Assembly (NCBI GenBank): GCA_963693315.1 | Contig: OY856186.1 | Span: forward strand, 71,260,019-71,324,018 | Source of the DNA: Diogma glabrata | Taxonomy: Eukaryota > Arthropoda > Insecta > Diptera > Cylindrotomidae | Length of the DNA stretch: 64,000 nt | Reading direction: 5' to 3' | Shown: positions 1 to 62,214 of the stretch, piece after piece | Numbering within the stretch: position 1 is the first letter of the stretch | How the letters are laid out: each line of letters starts with the position of its first letter | Position numbers and translations under genes: made by a program | The notes under the pieces: model-generated | The model's database searches: none | What the model was told of the DNA's origin: nothing | What the model saw: only the letters and a program-made list of their open reading frames with translations

Positions 1-194
1 GAAATTGCGTTAACCATCTAATGGTAGTTGGAAGATTTTTTGTATCTACAGAAACCGTTTCAAGGGTCTAAGCTAAAAACACTGGTGCGCTGAATATGGA
101 AACATCTATATCTGAATCGGTCCTCACTCTTCAACGATTTTTATCCTTTTTCCAGTTTTTATGTGTTCCTGCTAGAAAGGTATACTGTCTTCCA

Positions 195-507
195 TTCGGT
201 TTCTCATCCTGAAATTGAGGTGACCAGACTAGTCATTACACGACACTTAAAAATTGGTATTATTGAAGTCTATAGAAAAGGTCAACTAAAAATTCTGAAA
301 CTAAAAAACTTACATTTTACGTCTTCAATTTCACAAAAACTAAGACTTTTGAAAAAATAGTCGCATGAAAAATTGAGGCGACTAAAGTGACATCTGTCGT
401 ATAAAATCACTTGAGTTTACGCCAAACAACTTCAACAATACGAAAATTGATGCGACGTGACTTTAATCATTTAAAGTGACATGACTTGCCTTCGGTAATC
501 GGGGTGT
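195..507 (-). mobile_element. MITE-like repeat, CCCCGATTAC family, copy 1
   Basis: The right end reads (reverse complement) ACACCCCGATTACCGAAGGC. The interior shares long stretches, inverted, with the copy at 2091-2530: the ATTGAAGTC, GCGACGTGAC, AAAGTGACATGAC and GAGGCGACTAAAGTGACAT segments. No coding capacity is seen. The left limit is approximate. Confidence 0.6.
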
Positions 508-763
508 CTCGCCGAACGCTGTACGATCAGATACGATTCCTACAATGCTTCCCTTTATTGTAGTTGTTTGCCATCTTGTAAATTTAATCATTGCGTGGCG
601 GGAAGTTCGCCAATATTACTCCGTTCCCCAAAAGTCTCCAAATTAGTTCCGTCCTTTCTACTTTGTCGAAGGTATGAAAGGCTTATTAATGATAAGATAC
701 TAGAACATGTTGTTTCCAATTAGTTGTCCGATATTAATGATGCTTTAGGAAGAATTATTTACC

Positions 764-973
764 CTGATTACTGAAGTCGTGTCACATCAGGTGACATGAC
801 TATAGTCGTGTCACGTCGCTTAAAAATTGGTATTATTGAAGTCGATAAAAACGGTCACGACTAAAAACGAATTTAGCTGTTTTAGACACAATCATTCGAA
901 GAAAAAACTAAACATATACTAACAGTGTCCCTCAACATATAAGAATTGTCCTAAACATTAACACCCCGATTAG
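764..973. mobile_element. MITE-like repeat, CCCCGATTAC family, short copy
   Basis: Bounded by ACCCTGATTACTGAAGTCGT on the left and AACACCCCGATTAGG on the right, in inverted orientation. The first 90 bp match, inverted, the right end of the 2091-2530 copy, including GTCGTGTCACATCAGGTGAC. Confidence 0.5.
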
Positions 974-1066
974 GATTGCCACGTGTCCTACTTTCGGTAG
1001 GACAGTCCTGCTTTGGAGCAAGAATGTCCTACGTCCTACTTTACTATAAAATGTCCTACTTTAGGC
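974..1066. repeat. Clustered GTCCTACTTT motifs
   Basis: GTCCTACTTT or a close variant (GTCCTGCTTT, GTCCTACGTC) occurs five times in about 90 bp. A single GTGTCCTGCTTT lies at about 2053, and GGACAGTCCTTCTTTTGTAG at about 3143. Probably a degraded repeat. The ORF across it is not credible. Confidence 0.4.
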
Positions 1067-2090
1067 AAACTAATACAATATCTTACACTGAAAAAAATAG
1101 ATTTTTTTCCAACCTATTTCTCTCAAAAAACGCGTTTACTTATATTAAATTTATAATCGATTATTTTATTTTATGTCGAAAGGCTAGTAACAATTAAGCA
1201 AACAATTTACATCGCTGTGACATATGTGAATATCTATGCTTTATTGTACGATTTATTCATGTGGTAGACCACCATTGTTTAAATAATTTTGAATTAAATC
1301 AACCGTTAAACCTCTGTTTTTTTTTTTAATAACTTTTGTTACAAATTAGCTGTTTTTAGTATTATTAATAAAACTTGGAATCGCCCAGTGGCCGGAATTC
1401 GGCCATTGTAAATAGAAAATGTAAATAGACCTCCTAACCAAATAGCTACAACACATTATTTCAGAGTTTAATTAATGAATATAGATTGATTTTGAATTGT
1501 GAAACAAATACCTTGAAAAAAAAACAAAATAACCGAACAAAAAACTCAAAAAACATAATTATCACATTTTTGCCATTTTTTTTCAATTTATGCTTGCGTA
1601 TTTATATTAGATAAAATGACTGAACTGAATTTTGTTATAAAGTAAAACATTTGGCTACAGAAAGCTTACGATTTTGAAGGAAAATGTAAATATACAAAAC
1701 AGAACTATGTATGAGAACATAAGTTTATTGATTTTAATGAAAGTGCCAATGAATCAACAGACGGACGGTATGTTTAGCTGTATTTCTGAGTCCTTAAAAA
1801 CTTATTTAAGTTTTTCGAGTGCTGCCGCATTGGAGGCTGATAACATAAATGCGAATTTGTATGCCATTGTTCATTATAAATAAATCAATTAGCATTACAG
1901 AAATAACGCCCATACATTCATACTTACACCAAACCGAAACCCAATTTTAAAAAAAAAAAATTTATTTTATAACTGAAGTGGCACAAATCCAACGAGTTTT
2001 TTAGTTTTAAGACCACCCCTACGGTATACTCTACTACGGTCTACACCCCTAGTGTGTCCTGCTTTGAAACTTTTAAAACGTGGCAACCAG

Positions 2091-2530
2091 GGACCCCGAT
2101 TACCGAAGGCATATCATGTCACTTTAAATGACCTAAGTCACATCGCAGCAATTTTTGTATTGTTGACGTCGTTTTTTACGCCTCAAGTCATTTTATACGA
2201 CATATGCCACTTTGAATGACATTTTAGTCGCCTCAATTTTTCATGTGACAATAATTTTTCAAACGTCTTTGTTTTTGTGAAATTGAAGAACATAAAATGC
2301 AAGTTATTTTTAGTTTTGGAGTTTTTTTGTCAAAATTAATACAAATTCGTTGGTTGAAGCCTAATTTTGAAAATTAAAATACAGCCTACGAATATTTTTT
2401 TAAAAAAATAGTTTTTTTGTTTCAGAATTTTTAGTTTCAGTCGTAACCGACTTCAATAATACCAATTTTTATGCGACGTGACACGCCTATATTCATGTCA
2501 CCTGATGTAACACGACTTCAGTAATTGGGG
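2091..2530 (+). mobile_element. MITE-like repeat, CCCCGATTAC family, longest copy
   Basis: Begins CCCCGATTACCGAAGGCA and ends CACGACTTCAGTAATTGGGG, giving imperfect terminal inverted repeats. It contains GCGACGTGACACG, TCATGTCACCTGATG and TTTTTCATGTGACAATAATT, which recur at 195-507 and 764-850. About 440 bp, non-coding. Confidence 0.6.
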
Positions 2531-2835
2531 TGTAAATTTATTCTTCAGGATCGTCTTTAGATTATAAAAATGCTTTTCAGAGCCACATAGTTCAATTTTT
2601 AATCTTCTATGTAACAGTTGCCTTGTTGACCCGTGCCACTTCTGTTGAAGTAAAAAACTAATTTTGCTCAGTTCTTCGTTGCAAAATTTTGTTGTTGCGA
2701 AATATGGTTTAACGAATATAAGTTGTATAATATGTATTTATTGCACGATGTATTCCCAAACGAGTTAGGAATAAAATTTGCAAAAGTCCTATTTCGGTAC
2801 ATCAGTAGACCTATTTTGGAACATCATGGAATAGC

Positions 2836-2990
2836 AATTGAGAAAAAAATTGCATTTCCTACGCGAGATAAAAACGTTTTTCGTTCGTAAACATGTCTCA
2901 CTCGACGCTAGCGCGTCTCGTGAACAAATGTTTACTCACGAAAAAACAATGTTTTTATCTCTTGTAGGAAAATATACAATTTTCTCAATT
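2836..2990. repeat. Foldback (inverted repeat) around ACGCTAGCGCGTCTCG
   Basis: The left arm (TTGAGAAAAAAATTGCATTT, then CCTACGCGAGATAAAAACG and GTAAACATG) pairs with the right arm (CATTTGTTTAC, GTTTTTATCTCTTGTAGG, CAATTTTCTCAA). The centre is GC-rich and contains GCTAGCGC. Likely a small foldback MITE. Confidence 0.6.
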
Positions 2991-3269
2991 TACAAGGAAA
3001 TGCCAGAATAGACGCATGTCATTTTTTTATATAGTATATTTTTTTTATAAATAAAATGTCAAATGAAGTTTAAGATTTTACTCTTTACTTTTGCTTATGT
3101 CAGCTTTATATCTAAGGTGAACAACCGCCTTCGTTTTGGCAGGACAGTCCTTCTTTTGTAGGTTCTGTCCTCCTAGCTCTCCTCCTTTTCGATATTTTAA
3201 AAGTAATCTATTAATCTCTGTATTCAGAGACTTTATTAGTACGCGACCAGGTCATCTATCAATTCAATT

Positions 3270-4640
3270 TAATTTTTTTTTTAACTAAGTATTGGAATTG
3301 TTCAATCGAAAGGGTGTTGTTTTCCATCATGATAATGAAAGACTACACAAATCTTTGATGACCCGCCAAAAAATGATTGAACTGGGTTGGGAAGTTTTGG
3401 TGCAGCCAATGTATAGCCCAGATCTTGCTTCATGTGACTATCATCTACCCCTGTCATCTTCCTTGATGGAAAAAAGCTTGCCGACAAAAGTGTATGGAGG
3501 GAAATATTTATAGAAAAGTCGATTCTCGATTCCTAGTTCGATTTTATACATTTCGATTCCTAGAATCGACTCTCCGGCGTCCAGAGCCGATTCTTTCGAT
3601 TTTAATCGATTCCTATGTTAAAAAAACTAGGTAGCTTAGCTGAAAAAAATTTAAATTTATATTTTAGTGATATACAATACATTTATTCAAAATAAATTTT
3701 AGACAATCAACTTATGAAAACCACACTTTTTCTGCAACTGATCTTAAGAAAAGTAGCATATTCAAATGATCAGGCGTTAATCGACTTCGAATCTGATTTG
3801 CAATCAGACTATTGTGCGAAAATAAACACTCACATGGAGTTGAGCTTGCTACTATGTATGTATATTGTTAAATATTTTTTCGCTATAGTGTTGATTAATT
3901 TAAATGTTCATTTTCGAGTGTTTTCATGTGATAATTGGATTCGGATTACTTTTTCTGTCGACTGTTGGTCGATTAATGAATTCTCTTAACTCAATCAGCA
4001 ACCCGCCTACTTCCTCCCTGTCATTATTTTGATGGTTTTGTTGCATAGTGTCATCTAAAAAATCCCAAATACCATTATCATTTGAAGATCGTTGATGATC
4101 TGCAGTGTACTCGTTGTCATGATCAACCGCAACACTTTTTGTTAGTTGATTTTCTTTTTCCAAGCAATATATATAGATAAAGTTTGAATAAATTAATTGA
4201 AAAACCTTGACGAAGAAATGTTTCTTTAAACTTAAAAATTTCTTGTGATAAACACATACCCCGACAATAATCACAGCACTCGCGGAGTTGCAAATATTTT
4301 GAAAGCCTAGTTTTTCACATCGGGAGTCGAGCAGCGTATTAATAGAATAAAATTTAACGGCTTCTAAAGCCAAAAAAAATCGAATACTAAGAGTCGATTC
4401 TTGATCGACTTTGCAAATTAAAAATCGATTCTTTATAATCGATTATTTTAACAGAAAAGTCGATTCTCGATTATAATCGGAATCGACTTTTTCATCCCTA
4501 CAAAAGAGCCACCGAAAATCAATTGACCAAGGTTATTAGCGATAAACCACAGAAGTGCCTTTGTAATGGAATCATGAACCTACCCATAAAATGGCAAAAG
4601 GTTGTAGATAATAATGGCACATATGTACTTGATTAAAATT
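3270..4640 (+). pseudogene. Mariner transposase relic, split by an insertion
   Basis: Positions 3292-3505 encode the catalytic C-terminal half of a mariner transposase, with KGVVFHHDNERLH and MYSPDLASCDYH. The two aspartates are 34 residues apart, the D34D spacing of mariner. The reading then breaks. It resumes at about 4504-4636 with NGIMNLPIKWQKVVDNNGTY, the mariner C-terminus, and a stop. The gap between is filled by a separate element. The N-terminal half is missing or unrecognisable. A dead copy. Confidence 0.8.
3508..4500. mobile_element. Non-autonomous element with AATCGA subterminal repeats, inserted in a mariner
   Basis: About 1 kb separating the two parts of the mariner relic. The right terminus, read inward, is TAGGGATGAAAAAGTCGATT; the left begins TAGAAAAGTCGATTCTCG. 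TCGATT and AATCGA recur many times within about 100 bp of both ends. The ends resemble hAT-type non-autonomous elements, but I could not see a clean 8-bp target duplication. The interior ORFs match nothing I recognise. Confidence 0.6.
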
Positions 4641-4696
4641 AATTTTCATCCGAAAATTGAACAAAAAACGACGGGTACTGTTTATATTATCTAATA

Positions 4697-4890
4697 GTCA
4701 CCAGGCCCTCACCTCGTTCATAGGGGTCATTAGCAGACAAATTTTTGTCGGATAAGTTTACCCTGACATAACCTTAGAAAACCCTGTAGTTTCAGATAAA
4801 AAAAAGTTGCCGGACTTGTCCAGGACAGTCTTCTCATGAAGTATAAAATATGTGGTAATCATCAAATAAAAGGGACGAGGGCCTGGTGAC
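4697..4890. mobile_element. TA-flanked MITE with GTCACCAGGCCCTC termini
   Basis: 194 bp with near-perfect inverted ends, GTCACCAGGCCCTC on the left and GAGGGCCTGGTGAC on the right, each flanked by TA. This suggests a Tc1/mariner-type target site. Related sequence lies at 24397-24685 and 59592-59981, sharing the GAAGTATAAAATATGTGGT block near one end. Confidence 0.75.
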
Positions 4891-5370
4891 TATAGTATTT
4901 ACGTTGTACTTTTTTTTATTTTTCCGTCCTCCTTTTTATGGTATGAAAAATGACCACCTTATTATATCACTAGGTGGAAATATATTATACAAAAAAATAA
5001 CTACCTTCTTAGAATACTCCAAAAACTCATAAACCGACCAACATCCTGCGTACATTTGATTGTGTAATTACTGCAAATGTTGAAAAGATAAAACCTTTTT
5101 CAAAATCTCCTATTCTTGGTCCACAGAAATGAATAATTATTAAATGACTATTCGTATTTACTCGAAGTCGTTTATAAACATAATTTCAGAAACAATAGTT
5201 TTATTTCGATAGTTAATAATGGTGTCTACGACAGTGTGAAAATCATTTTAAACTATTAAATGTATATTTACTTTTAATGGTATCATCTTACTGACATAAT
5301 ATTTACCATCATGTACAGCAAAATTTTTTTTCTTTATTAACTAAAATTTACAAATTCCAATTAATTATTT

Positions 5371-5622
5371 TCAAAGAATAATACCGATTTTCACAAATTC
5401 CAATCTGTTCAATATTTCTTCATTCATGGGACCCAAATTACATGGAACTAATAAATGTGGATTATAAAGGGTGTCCCCATATTCACGCAATAAACAACTG
5501 AATTGTTTCGGAGTGTATGACCTTTGGCACAATGCTGTTGAAATCACATGACGTGTCGTTCGATTTCTTATGCTGCAAGACTTGTTGAATGACTCCTTGA
5601 ATTTTGTAATTAATCTCTTCAC
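5371..5622 (-). pseudogene. Unidentified short ORF, possibly a transposon-derived helix-turn-helix fragment
   Basis: An 84-codon open frame with richer composition than its surroundings, containing CSIRNRTTRHVISTALCQRS and PKQFSCLLREYGDTLYNPHL. The layout (short basic helices, then an RNRTTR turn) is reminiscent of the N-terminal part of DDE-transposase-like genes, but I cannot name a family. No splice partners or other domains are visible nearby. It lies downstream of tgo on the same strand. Confidence 0.3.
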
Positions 5623-6104
5623 AGTTGATGAAGTAACTACCGTTGCTGCGTTGAAAAAGAGTTGTTCTTTATTGTAGTGCTCAGATCAATATGTTTAGCA
5701 TTGAATCCTAACACGTAAACTCAATACCATTGAATATCCCATGATACCTTATTGACCGGTTTCTTTTATCCAGCACAAATAGCGCCAAATTCAAATCTTG
5801 CGTGAGTTTTGGTTCACCCTTTAATAATGGATGAGCTTTTTGGATTTTTAAACCAAGAATTTTACAAAAGCAAAAGCTAATTAATTAAATTGGCTAAAAC
5901 ACATATTCTATCTTAAATATGGAAAATTTAACTAAATTAAACATTTAAAAAATTAAATTACTAAATTCTGATTGCAGAGTTCAAAAGATAAAATAGTTTG
6001 TATTAAATTATGACCTAAAAATATTTTCTATAAATACATAAGTAAAATGTAAAATTAAAATATTACATTTCTAGGTAAATAAAATTATTAAAATTAAATT
6101 ATTT

Positions 6105-55978
<49,874 letters not shown>

Positions 55979-55999
55979 CTGACTAATATTATGATAAGG

Positions 56000-57330
56000 C
56001 TCCAGTTTGAAAAATATATTCCCTTTATTTTAATTGAAGATCAACTCATTTTTCTCTAATCCAATTAGTTTTGCGCTATAAACTTTTATACTTTAAACAT
56101 ACGAAGATAAATAATATTCATTGCCTAGTCCAATTGCAATACTAATGTATTATATATTAAAAACATAATTTTTTGGAACAAAACAAAAGTTGGAATATTT
56201 CTCCTTTAAAAAGAAAAAAAACTGTTCATTGTAGAATAAAGATGTATGGAGTAGTTTATATTCAGTTACATAGAAAATTTAAAAACAATATTGTTTTAAT
56301 AAAACCTATCACTGTTTTATAGTGAATAATACACATAACTTTTTTTTCAATTTAGAAGTTAATCATATATAAACGAATGCAATTATTGAAGTTAATTTTT
56401 TTTAATATAAAGAAACACACAATAAAGAAAAATTCACAATCTTTTTTTTTACAAAATTATTTAAATTATAAATATAATGACATTTTTAAACTATTATGAT
56501 ATTCTTAGAACTCATAACCTTGGATATATTATTATTATTTCTTTTATATTCACAGAAACATAAAACCTTAAATATAGTTAGCTTGCAAAAAACCTCAATG
56601 TCATGGAATTTAACTGTATTTTAGTATAACACATTATTTATTTTTATTAAAACCGACGATTAATTTGAGTAGGTTATGTATATTCGTGTGAACATTATAA
56701 TTTGATAAAGATTCGATCAAATTATTAAAATTCAATTCACACATCGAACTAAATACTACGAAAGGTTGAAACACACTGGAGTTAAAAGACTATTCCGTTT
56801 GAGATTTGATGTTATAAAAAATATAAAAAAAAATCCGCTCTCTCTCTGTCTCGTGAGTATTTTTTTTCAGTATTCTCTGTTATATACCGTTTTTTATTAT
56901 TGTTTCTTTTAATTCATTTTACTGAATTTACATCACAAATTTGAAAAGTCGGATTAATGTTTAGTAAATAAGAATACCAAAAAACAAAGAAACATTTATT
57001 TTTAATTTGAGTATGGTTAAAGAAAATTTTAACTGTAATTGAAATTAAATGAAAAATATTATACTAAAATTTAAAAAAAATGGAGGTTAACATTATGCAT
57101 TTATGTCATTCACTTATATGAACTAATTAATATAACTACATATTTAGTATTTAGAAGTTAAAGCGGTAATTGAAGCCTGGGTTGTTTCTTCTTACCATAA
57201 CTCAGTGCGCGGAACTGTTACTTGTCGTCAAGTGCTCAATACACCTCGTTGGTGACCTCCAAAAACTGAAGTTTACATTAGGGTAGGGATATATTATGAA
57301 AATCCGAATGGGGTGGACGAGGAGTTAACA
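56000..57330. other. Upstream of tgo exon 1: nothing recognised
   Basis: AT-rich DNA. No further tgo exon, CpG-rich promoter or transposon end was identified. It may be a 5' intron or upstream region of tgo. Confidence 0.5.
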
Positions 57331-57352
57331 CCCTCAAACAGAATACAAAATA

Positions 57353-57456
57353 TGTATACTAAAAACAGTAGTCAAATAAAAAATATTAATAATGAAAAAC
57401 ATCGGTTGGTTTTTCATTATTAATATTTTTTATTTGACTACTGTTTTTAGTATACA
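57353..57456. repeat. Perfect 48-bp inverted repeat with an 8-nt loop
   Basis: The arm 57353-57400 (TGTATACTAAAAACAGTAGT, then CAAATAAAAAATATTAATAA and TGAAAAAC) is exactly complementary to 57409-57456. The loop is ATCGGTTG. No mismatch was found in 48 pairs. Confidence 0.95.
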
Positions 57457-57829
57457 AACTAATATTTAGCGTGTATCCACAATTGGCAAATCGTTTTTGT
57501 TTGTTTGTTTTCTCTACGAGAAACAGCTATGTCTTCCCATAGACGTGCGTAGCTTTTTTATTTGATTTAAAATTAAACAATTATTGCGAGTTTTTCTTAA
57601 ATCTATTTACCACAAAATATAAGTTTCTCCCTCCGACTGTATAAAAAGAAATGAAAAAACTGACATTTTGGCTAGAACCAAAATAGTACATTATGATGCT
57701 AGGACGTAAAGCTAAAGATTTTGGACGGATGTGGAGTTTGCAAATCGAGGCGCTAGCCGAGATTTGCACCCACATTAAGTTCAAAATAGCTTACGTCCGT
57801 GCATCATATACTATTTTTTATTCGCCGCA

Positions 57830-58190
57830 AGCAAAATATTTTAAGAAAAGTTGTTTATTCTAAATTAAAATTATAAATTTTTATAAATTTTAAAATAAAA
57901 ATATGTGGAACAAGTAACCTTTGACAAAATATTTATTATTTTTTCCAAATTATTGTGTAGCTATGACAACGAATGATAACAACTATTTTAATTGGATAAT
58001 GAAATTTTGAATTTGAGGGTTGCTTTGATAAAAATTTTTATTCTTCATAGAATTTAAACAAATACAAATGCTTTTTACTTTTTTGGACGTAGCTATGACA
58101 GCAAAATAAATAGTTGAAAAGTGATACTTTAAAGCCGCAAATCACAGTAATAAAGTAACACTTTAATATGTCGGCGAATAAAAATATAAT
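57830..58190. mobile_element. Diverged relative of the GAGCTAAAGT-family MITEs
   Basis: Shares TAGCTATGACAACGAATGATAA, AATTGGATAATGAAATTTTGA and AGTAACACTTTAATATG-type segments with the copies at 12750-13288 and 19080-19630. The ends are not clear. Confidence 0.4.
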
Positions 58191-58592
58191 TTTTGATATT
58201 TTATCAATGAAAAATAAATTTGTAAATAATGAAAAGTTTGCCAGCAAATTTTCATAATATATTTTGAGAATATTTACATAACTTAAATATTTGTACGTGT
58301 CGTTAAAAAATATTGCTTGTACTTTATAAAATATTTGAGTTAAATAATCACTGGAAATAACACAATAAATTTGAATTGCTCTCGTAATTATTTTCATTCA
58401 TTTTATAAAAATTTGCACAAATATTTTGAAAACATTTAAAGTTTTTTGGCATTTTGAATTGTTAATTTATAATTTTGAAAAAAAAGGTTGTGGTTGTAAA
58501 TCAAACAAATAAAAATGGAGAAAAGAGAAATTCAATAGCTATCATCTTTTCTTATGTAAAGTTATGTTCTCTCTATAATTATATACCACAAA

Positions 58593-60125
58593 TCAGTCCG
58601 GTCGAAGTCACGGCCCGCGGGCCCCTTGTGGCCGGCCTCATAAATTGTTATGGACCACAACATTTTTTCACGTCAACAGTGTTTTAAATAAAAAATTCAT
58701 AAATGCATACAAAAAAAATAATTTATCAAAAACACAATCAAAATACAAAATGTATAATTATGATTGCTATTAAAAAATACGATCTTCCAATGCATAACCT
58801 GGTGTCTTGGGCAACTGATGGAGCCCATTCCATGAAAGCAGCTATACGTGGTATTGTCGCCAGACTAAAAGATTATGTTAAAATTCAACATAATAGATCT
58901 GTTCAACACTTCCATTGTATTATCCACCACCATGTTCAAAAGTAATTAAAATTGGTAATTTATTTAAAAAAGTTGCTAAAAGCCTTAAATTTATTCGAGC
59001 ACGTGGCCTAAACCATCGAGAATTTATGTCATTGCTAAAAGATGTAGAATGTGATTACGAAGATTTGCTATATTATCTGAAGTGCGTTGGCTTTCGAGTC
59101 ATAAAGTTTTAAGGTTTTTACAGCTGTTGGACAGAATCGTACTTTTTTTTAGAAATCAAAGATTATGGCTGCTCTAAACTGGAAAAAGTTGATTGGATAC
59201 AAGGTGTGGTTTTCTCAGTTGACATTACTGGCCAATTCAGTTGACTCAATATTATTATTCAGTGTAAAAACTTATGTATTATTCAGTGTTATAACGTCAT
59301 TGTAGGACCAAATAAATTCATTCAAACAAAGATATGGAAAATACATTTGAAAAGAGAAAATTCATGCAATTTTTCTAGGTTTTAGACTCTTTTGCTGAAA
59401 CATCCAGTGTTAAAATTTGAAAAACAACTGAAAATGTTGCCAGACGATTTCGAAAAGAGGTTTTCAGATTTTCAAAGTAGTGAGACTAATTTCAAGATTT
59501 TTCGCTATCCGATGTCATTGGACTTGACATTGCAAATATTGACGAAAAATTTGCGTATTACGAGTATTTATCTGCAGACCGTTTCCCAGTACTAAACAGG
59601 TCCTCGCCCCTTTTATTTGATGATTATCACATATTTTATACTTCGTGAGGCGCCTGTCCTTGAAGAGTCGGACTGCTTTTTGGGGGTTTCGGGTTTCCGG
59701 GGTCTTGTAAATACACCCAAGCCCAAACATATCAAAATGTTGGACACGACAATAGCAGAAAAATTTTTGTCGGACAACGTAGTCCTCGTTTTCTAAAACA
59801 AATTTCCACCCCCATTAATAAAATACAAAATTGTGGCACGAAATTTACAAGACCCCGGGCAATCGTCATGTTCCGAAATATTCCTAGCGGGAAACGGACT
59901 CGTCGTTTTCGGCCTCGTCAAGGACACGCGCCTCACGAAGTAGTAAATAAGTGGTGGTCATCAAATGAAAGGCTGACTGACTATACAGGAATTCGACATT
60001 TTGTTATACGCATATTATCCATGTTTGGTGGCACGTATATATGTGAACAACTTTTTTTCACAAATGAAGATGAATAAAACTGCGCAGCGAACCAGATTAC
60101 TGAAGAACATTTAGCATCGATACAA
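58593..60125 (+). pseudogene. hAT-superfamily transposase relic, split by a MITE
   Basis: Starts near CAGTCCGGTCGAAGTC with a GC-rich CGGCCCGCGGGCC block common at hAT ends. Coding blocks in order: IMIAIKKYDLPMHNLVSWAT, DGAHSMKAAIRGIVARLKDY and VQHFHCIIHHHVQK (58757-58942); VIKIGNLFKKVAKSLKFIRA and NHREFMSLLKDVECDYEDLL; LPDDFEKRFSDFQ; then, past the MITE, MFGGTYICEQLFF and NKTAQRTRL with TEEHLASIQNLQDS, the hAT C-terminal dimerisation region. The order suits the GTF2IRD2/SCAND3-like hAT group. Several frames, stops, and no matching 3' terminus seen. Confidence 0.75.
59592..59981. mobile_element. TA-flanked MITE (GTCACCAGG family), long copy, inside the hAT relic
   Basis: 390 bp flanked by TA at 59590-59591 and 59982-59983. 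The left end (CTAAACAGGTCCTCGCCCC) and interior CATATTTTATACTTCGTGAG are the reverse complement of blocks in the 4697-4890 copy. Removing it brings the two hAT coding parts together. Confidence 0.7.
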
Positions 60126-60129
60126 AACC

Positions 60130-61220
60130 TCCAAGATTCATAGTCCGATTGGTTAACCTCATATGCAAAAAACAATGAACCCTTTCCATATGCAAAAATA
60201 TGGATAAGTTTTTTATATGGAGTTTTCTATTTCAAGATGGCGTTAAATATTTTTTAAATTTTTTTATATTAAGTTTTAATTTCAAAATGGCGCTATAGGT
60301 TCACGATTTTTTCTGAGCTTAAAAAGCAAGCAGTCTTACAATATCGGAGGTTTTGATCGATATTAAAAATTACATCAAGCCAAAAACTAATATTAAATTT
60401 GGATGAATAAAAAATCGGTGCATTACATCCATAAAAAACAGAATTAAACATTTTTGTATTGTTTTCTTTAACCATTTTCGAAAAATTTGACCCATATGCC
60501 GAAATGAGTTTGACATGCCTGCTGTAAGTGAAAAACACAAATATTCTAGCTGGACGCGGGAAAGAACCGCACTAATCGCAAAATGAAGTTTAAGCGTCCA
60601 GGGTTATCATCCAGGGTACCTTGCTTAACGAGCGTAATTCGTTCCAAACAATATTGGGAAACAACGTTCTCAATATTCACATATTTGATGTCTACGATAA
60701 TTTATTTTTTTAAATTAGGGTCTTTTCCCCTTGTTGTTTCGTCGATCGTTAAGCGGTTTTTTACAATTTGTTTTGCTCATTGGGCTTTTACTGTATATTT
60801 CAAAATGAGGATCTATTTACCAAACACAGACATTTATAACTTCGTGACAGATCGGTTTAGACAAAATGAGGTTGTTAAAAACTTTTTTTTAAGTATCCTA
60901 ACGCTATCCAGAATAAAAGAGAATAGCCTTATCATCGCGTAGGATGCAATACAAGAAACACAAACGAAAACAAAATATTAACAAACTAGTATATTCAAAG
61001 TTATAAAGATAGAGGATGAGAGAGAATTTCAATAACCACCTCAAACCATGTCGACCGCTATTCAAAATTCAATATTTTTTGTGTATTTCTTTTACATCTA
61101 CAATTGCTCGGTTTTTTTTAAATTACTGTCAATTTCTCGGGATTAATTTGCAACCAGCTCTTCATTTAAACGTTCTCTCATTTGTAATTTATTGGGGATA
61201 TTTTATGAGCAATTAAACTC
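60130..61220. other. No gene recognised
   Basis: AT-rich sequence with unconvincing open frames only. Confidence 0.5.
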
Positions 61221-61223
61221 AAG

Positions 61224-61460
61224 TAAAGGTCATTCTCCATTAGTCTTTTTTTCTCGTCTTTTTTATTTTGTGAAATAGAAGATATGAAAATCATACAAGT
61301 GCGAAAGGAAAAAGATAAAGACTTGTCTTTTTTTTACTTTCCATGACTTTTTTTTAAAAAAAGTGATATACTATAAAAAAAGTGTTCTACTATAAAAAAA
61401 AAGTCTATAGAACAAGACTTTTTTATGGAAAAAGACGACTTTTACACTGAAAAAAAATAT
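61224..61460 (+). mobile_element. Harbinger-like MITE, 3'-truncated copy
   Basis: Left end AGGTCATTCTCCATTAGTC as at 20722. It runs with the same CTATAAAAAAAGTGTTCTAC/TCTATAGAACAAGAC blocks to TTTTACACTGAAAAAAAATA, then stops short of the second half. Confidence 0.7.
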
Positions 61461-61482
61461 TTAATAGTTATTTAAGTATTAA

Positions 61483-61582
61483 GGGCAGTAAGAGTGGTTT
61501 ATCGATTGAGGATATATGTTTTGAGATCGAGACGAAGTCGATATCTCTAATATATCCGAAATCGGTAAAACTCTTAATGCCC
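61483..61582. repeat. 100-bp inverted repeat with GGGCAGTAAGAGT termini
   Basis: GGGCAGTAAGAGTGGTTTAT on the left pairs imperfectly with GGTAAAACTCTTAATGCCC on the right. Inner GATATATG and GAGATCGAGACGAAGTCGAT segments continue the pairing. Probably a small foldback. Confidence 0.6.
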
Positions 61583-61655
61583 AAAATGCTTATTCATTTT
61601 TTGCACGATCAATACAAATTCAATTAAAATTAATTAAATAATAAAATTCATTTTT

Positions 61656-62053
61656 TGTATTAGCTCCGAAAAATGATTACTTTTAGAACTGTTTAGAGTC
61701 CGCAAAATTGTATTTAAGCGGCCTAGTACTTAAAGTCGTTATGACAACACTTAAGCGGATTCAAAATTTGTTTTCATTTTATATTATAATTATTTTCAAA
61801 TTATAATCACAATTGCTTTGATAAGTTTTGTTCAAAAATCAAATTTTTAGGTACGCAAGAATACAAATTAAGCAATAAATTAGAAAAAAAATCCTAAGGG
61901 CTAATACAAAAAAACATTGTATGCAACACGTACGTAAATGGCTTTAGCAGACTCATCTTCACATTACAGACTCGGCTAGCGCCTCGTCCGGAAACATTAC
62001 GATTCGTCCGCTAAAACCATATTTTACGTACTTGTTACATAAACTACTATTTT
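61656..62053 (+). repeat. Dispersed about 395-bp repeat, copy 2
   Basis: Matches 50679-51075 almost base for base (for example ATGATTACTTTT for ATGATCACTTTT, and CTTAAGCGG for TTTTAGCGG). The flanks differ, so it is a dispersed element and not a local duplication. Confidence 0.85.
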
Positions 62054-62214
62054 ATGTTTGAATGTTTTAAAGAAAATTTTTTAAAATCTCATTTCAAAAT
62101 ACATAGTAAGCTCTGCGTTCCATCATAATTCTATAAGTTTTTTTGTTGCAAAACTAACTTTCATCGAATATTTTTTAATTCATACTGATATCTTAAACGA
62201 CATTTTTTGGATTA

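Noticed and set aside
3924..4373. 149-codon minus-strand ORF
   Set aside because: Lies wholly within the non-autonomous insertion that splits the mariner. Low-complexity, no recognisable domain; could be a captured fragment but cannot be supported.
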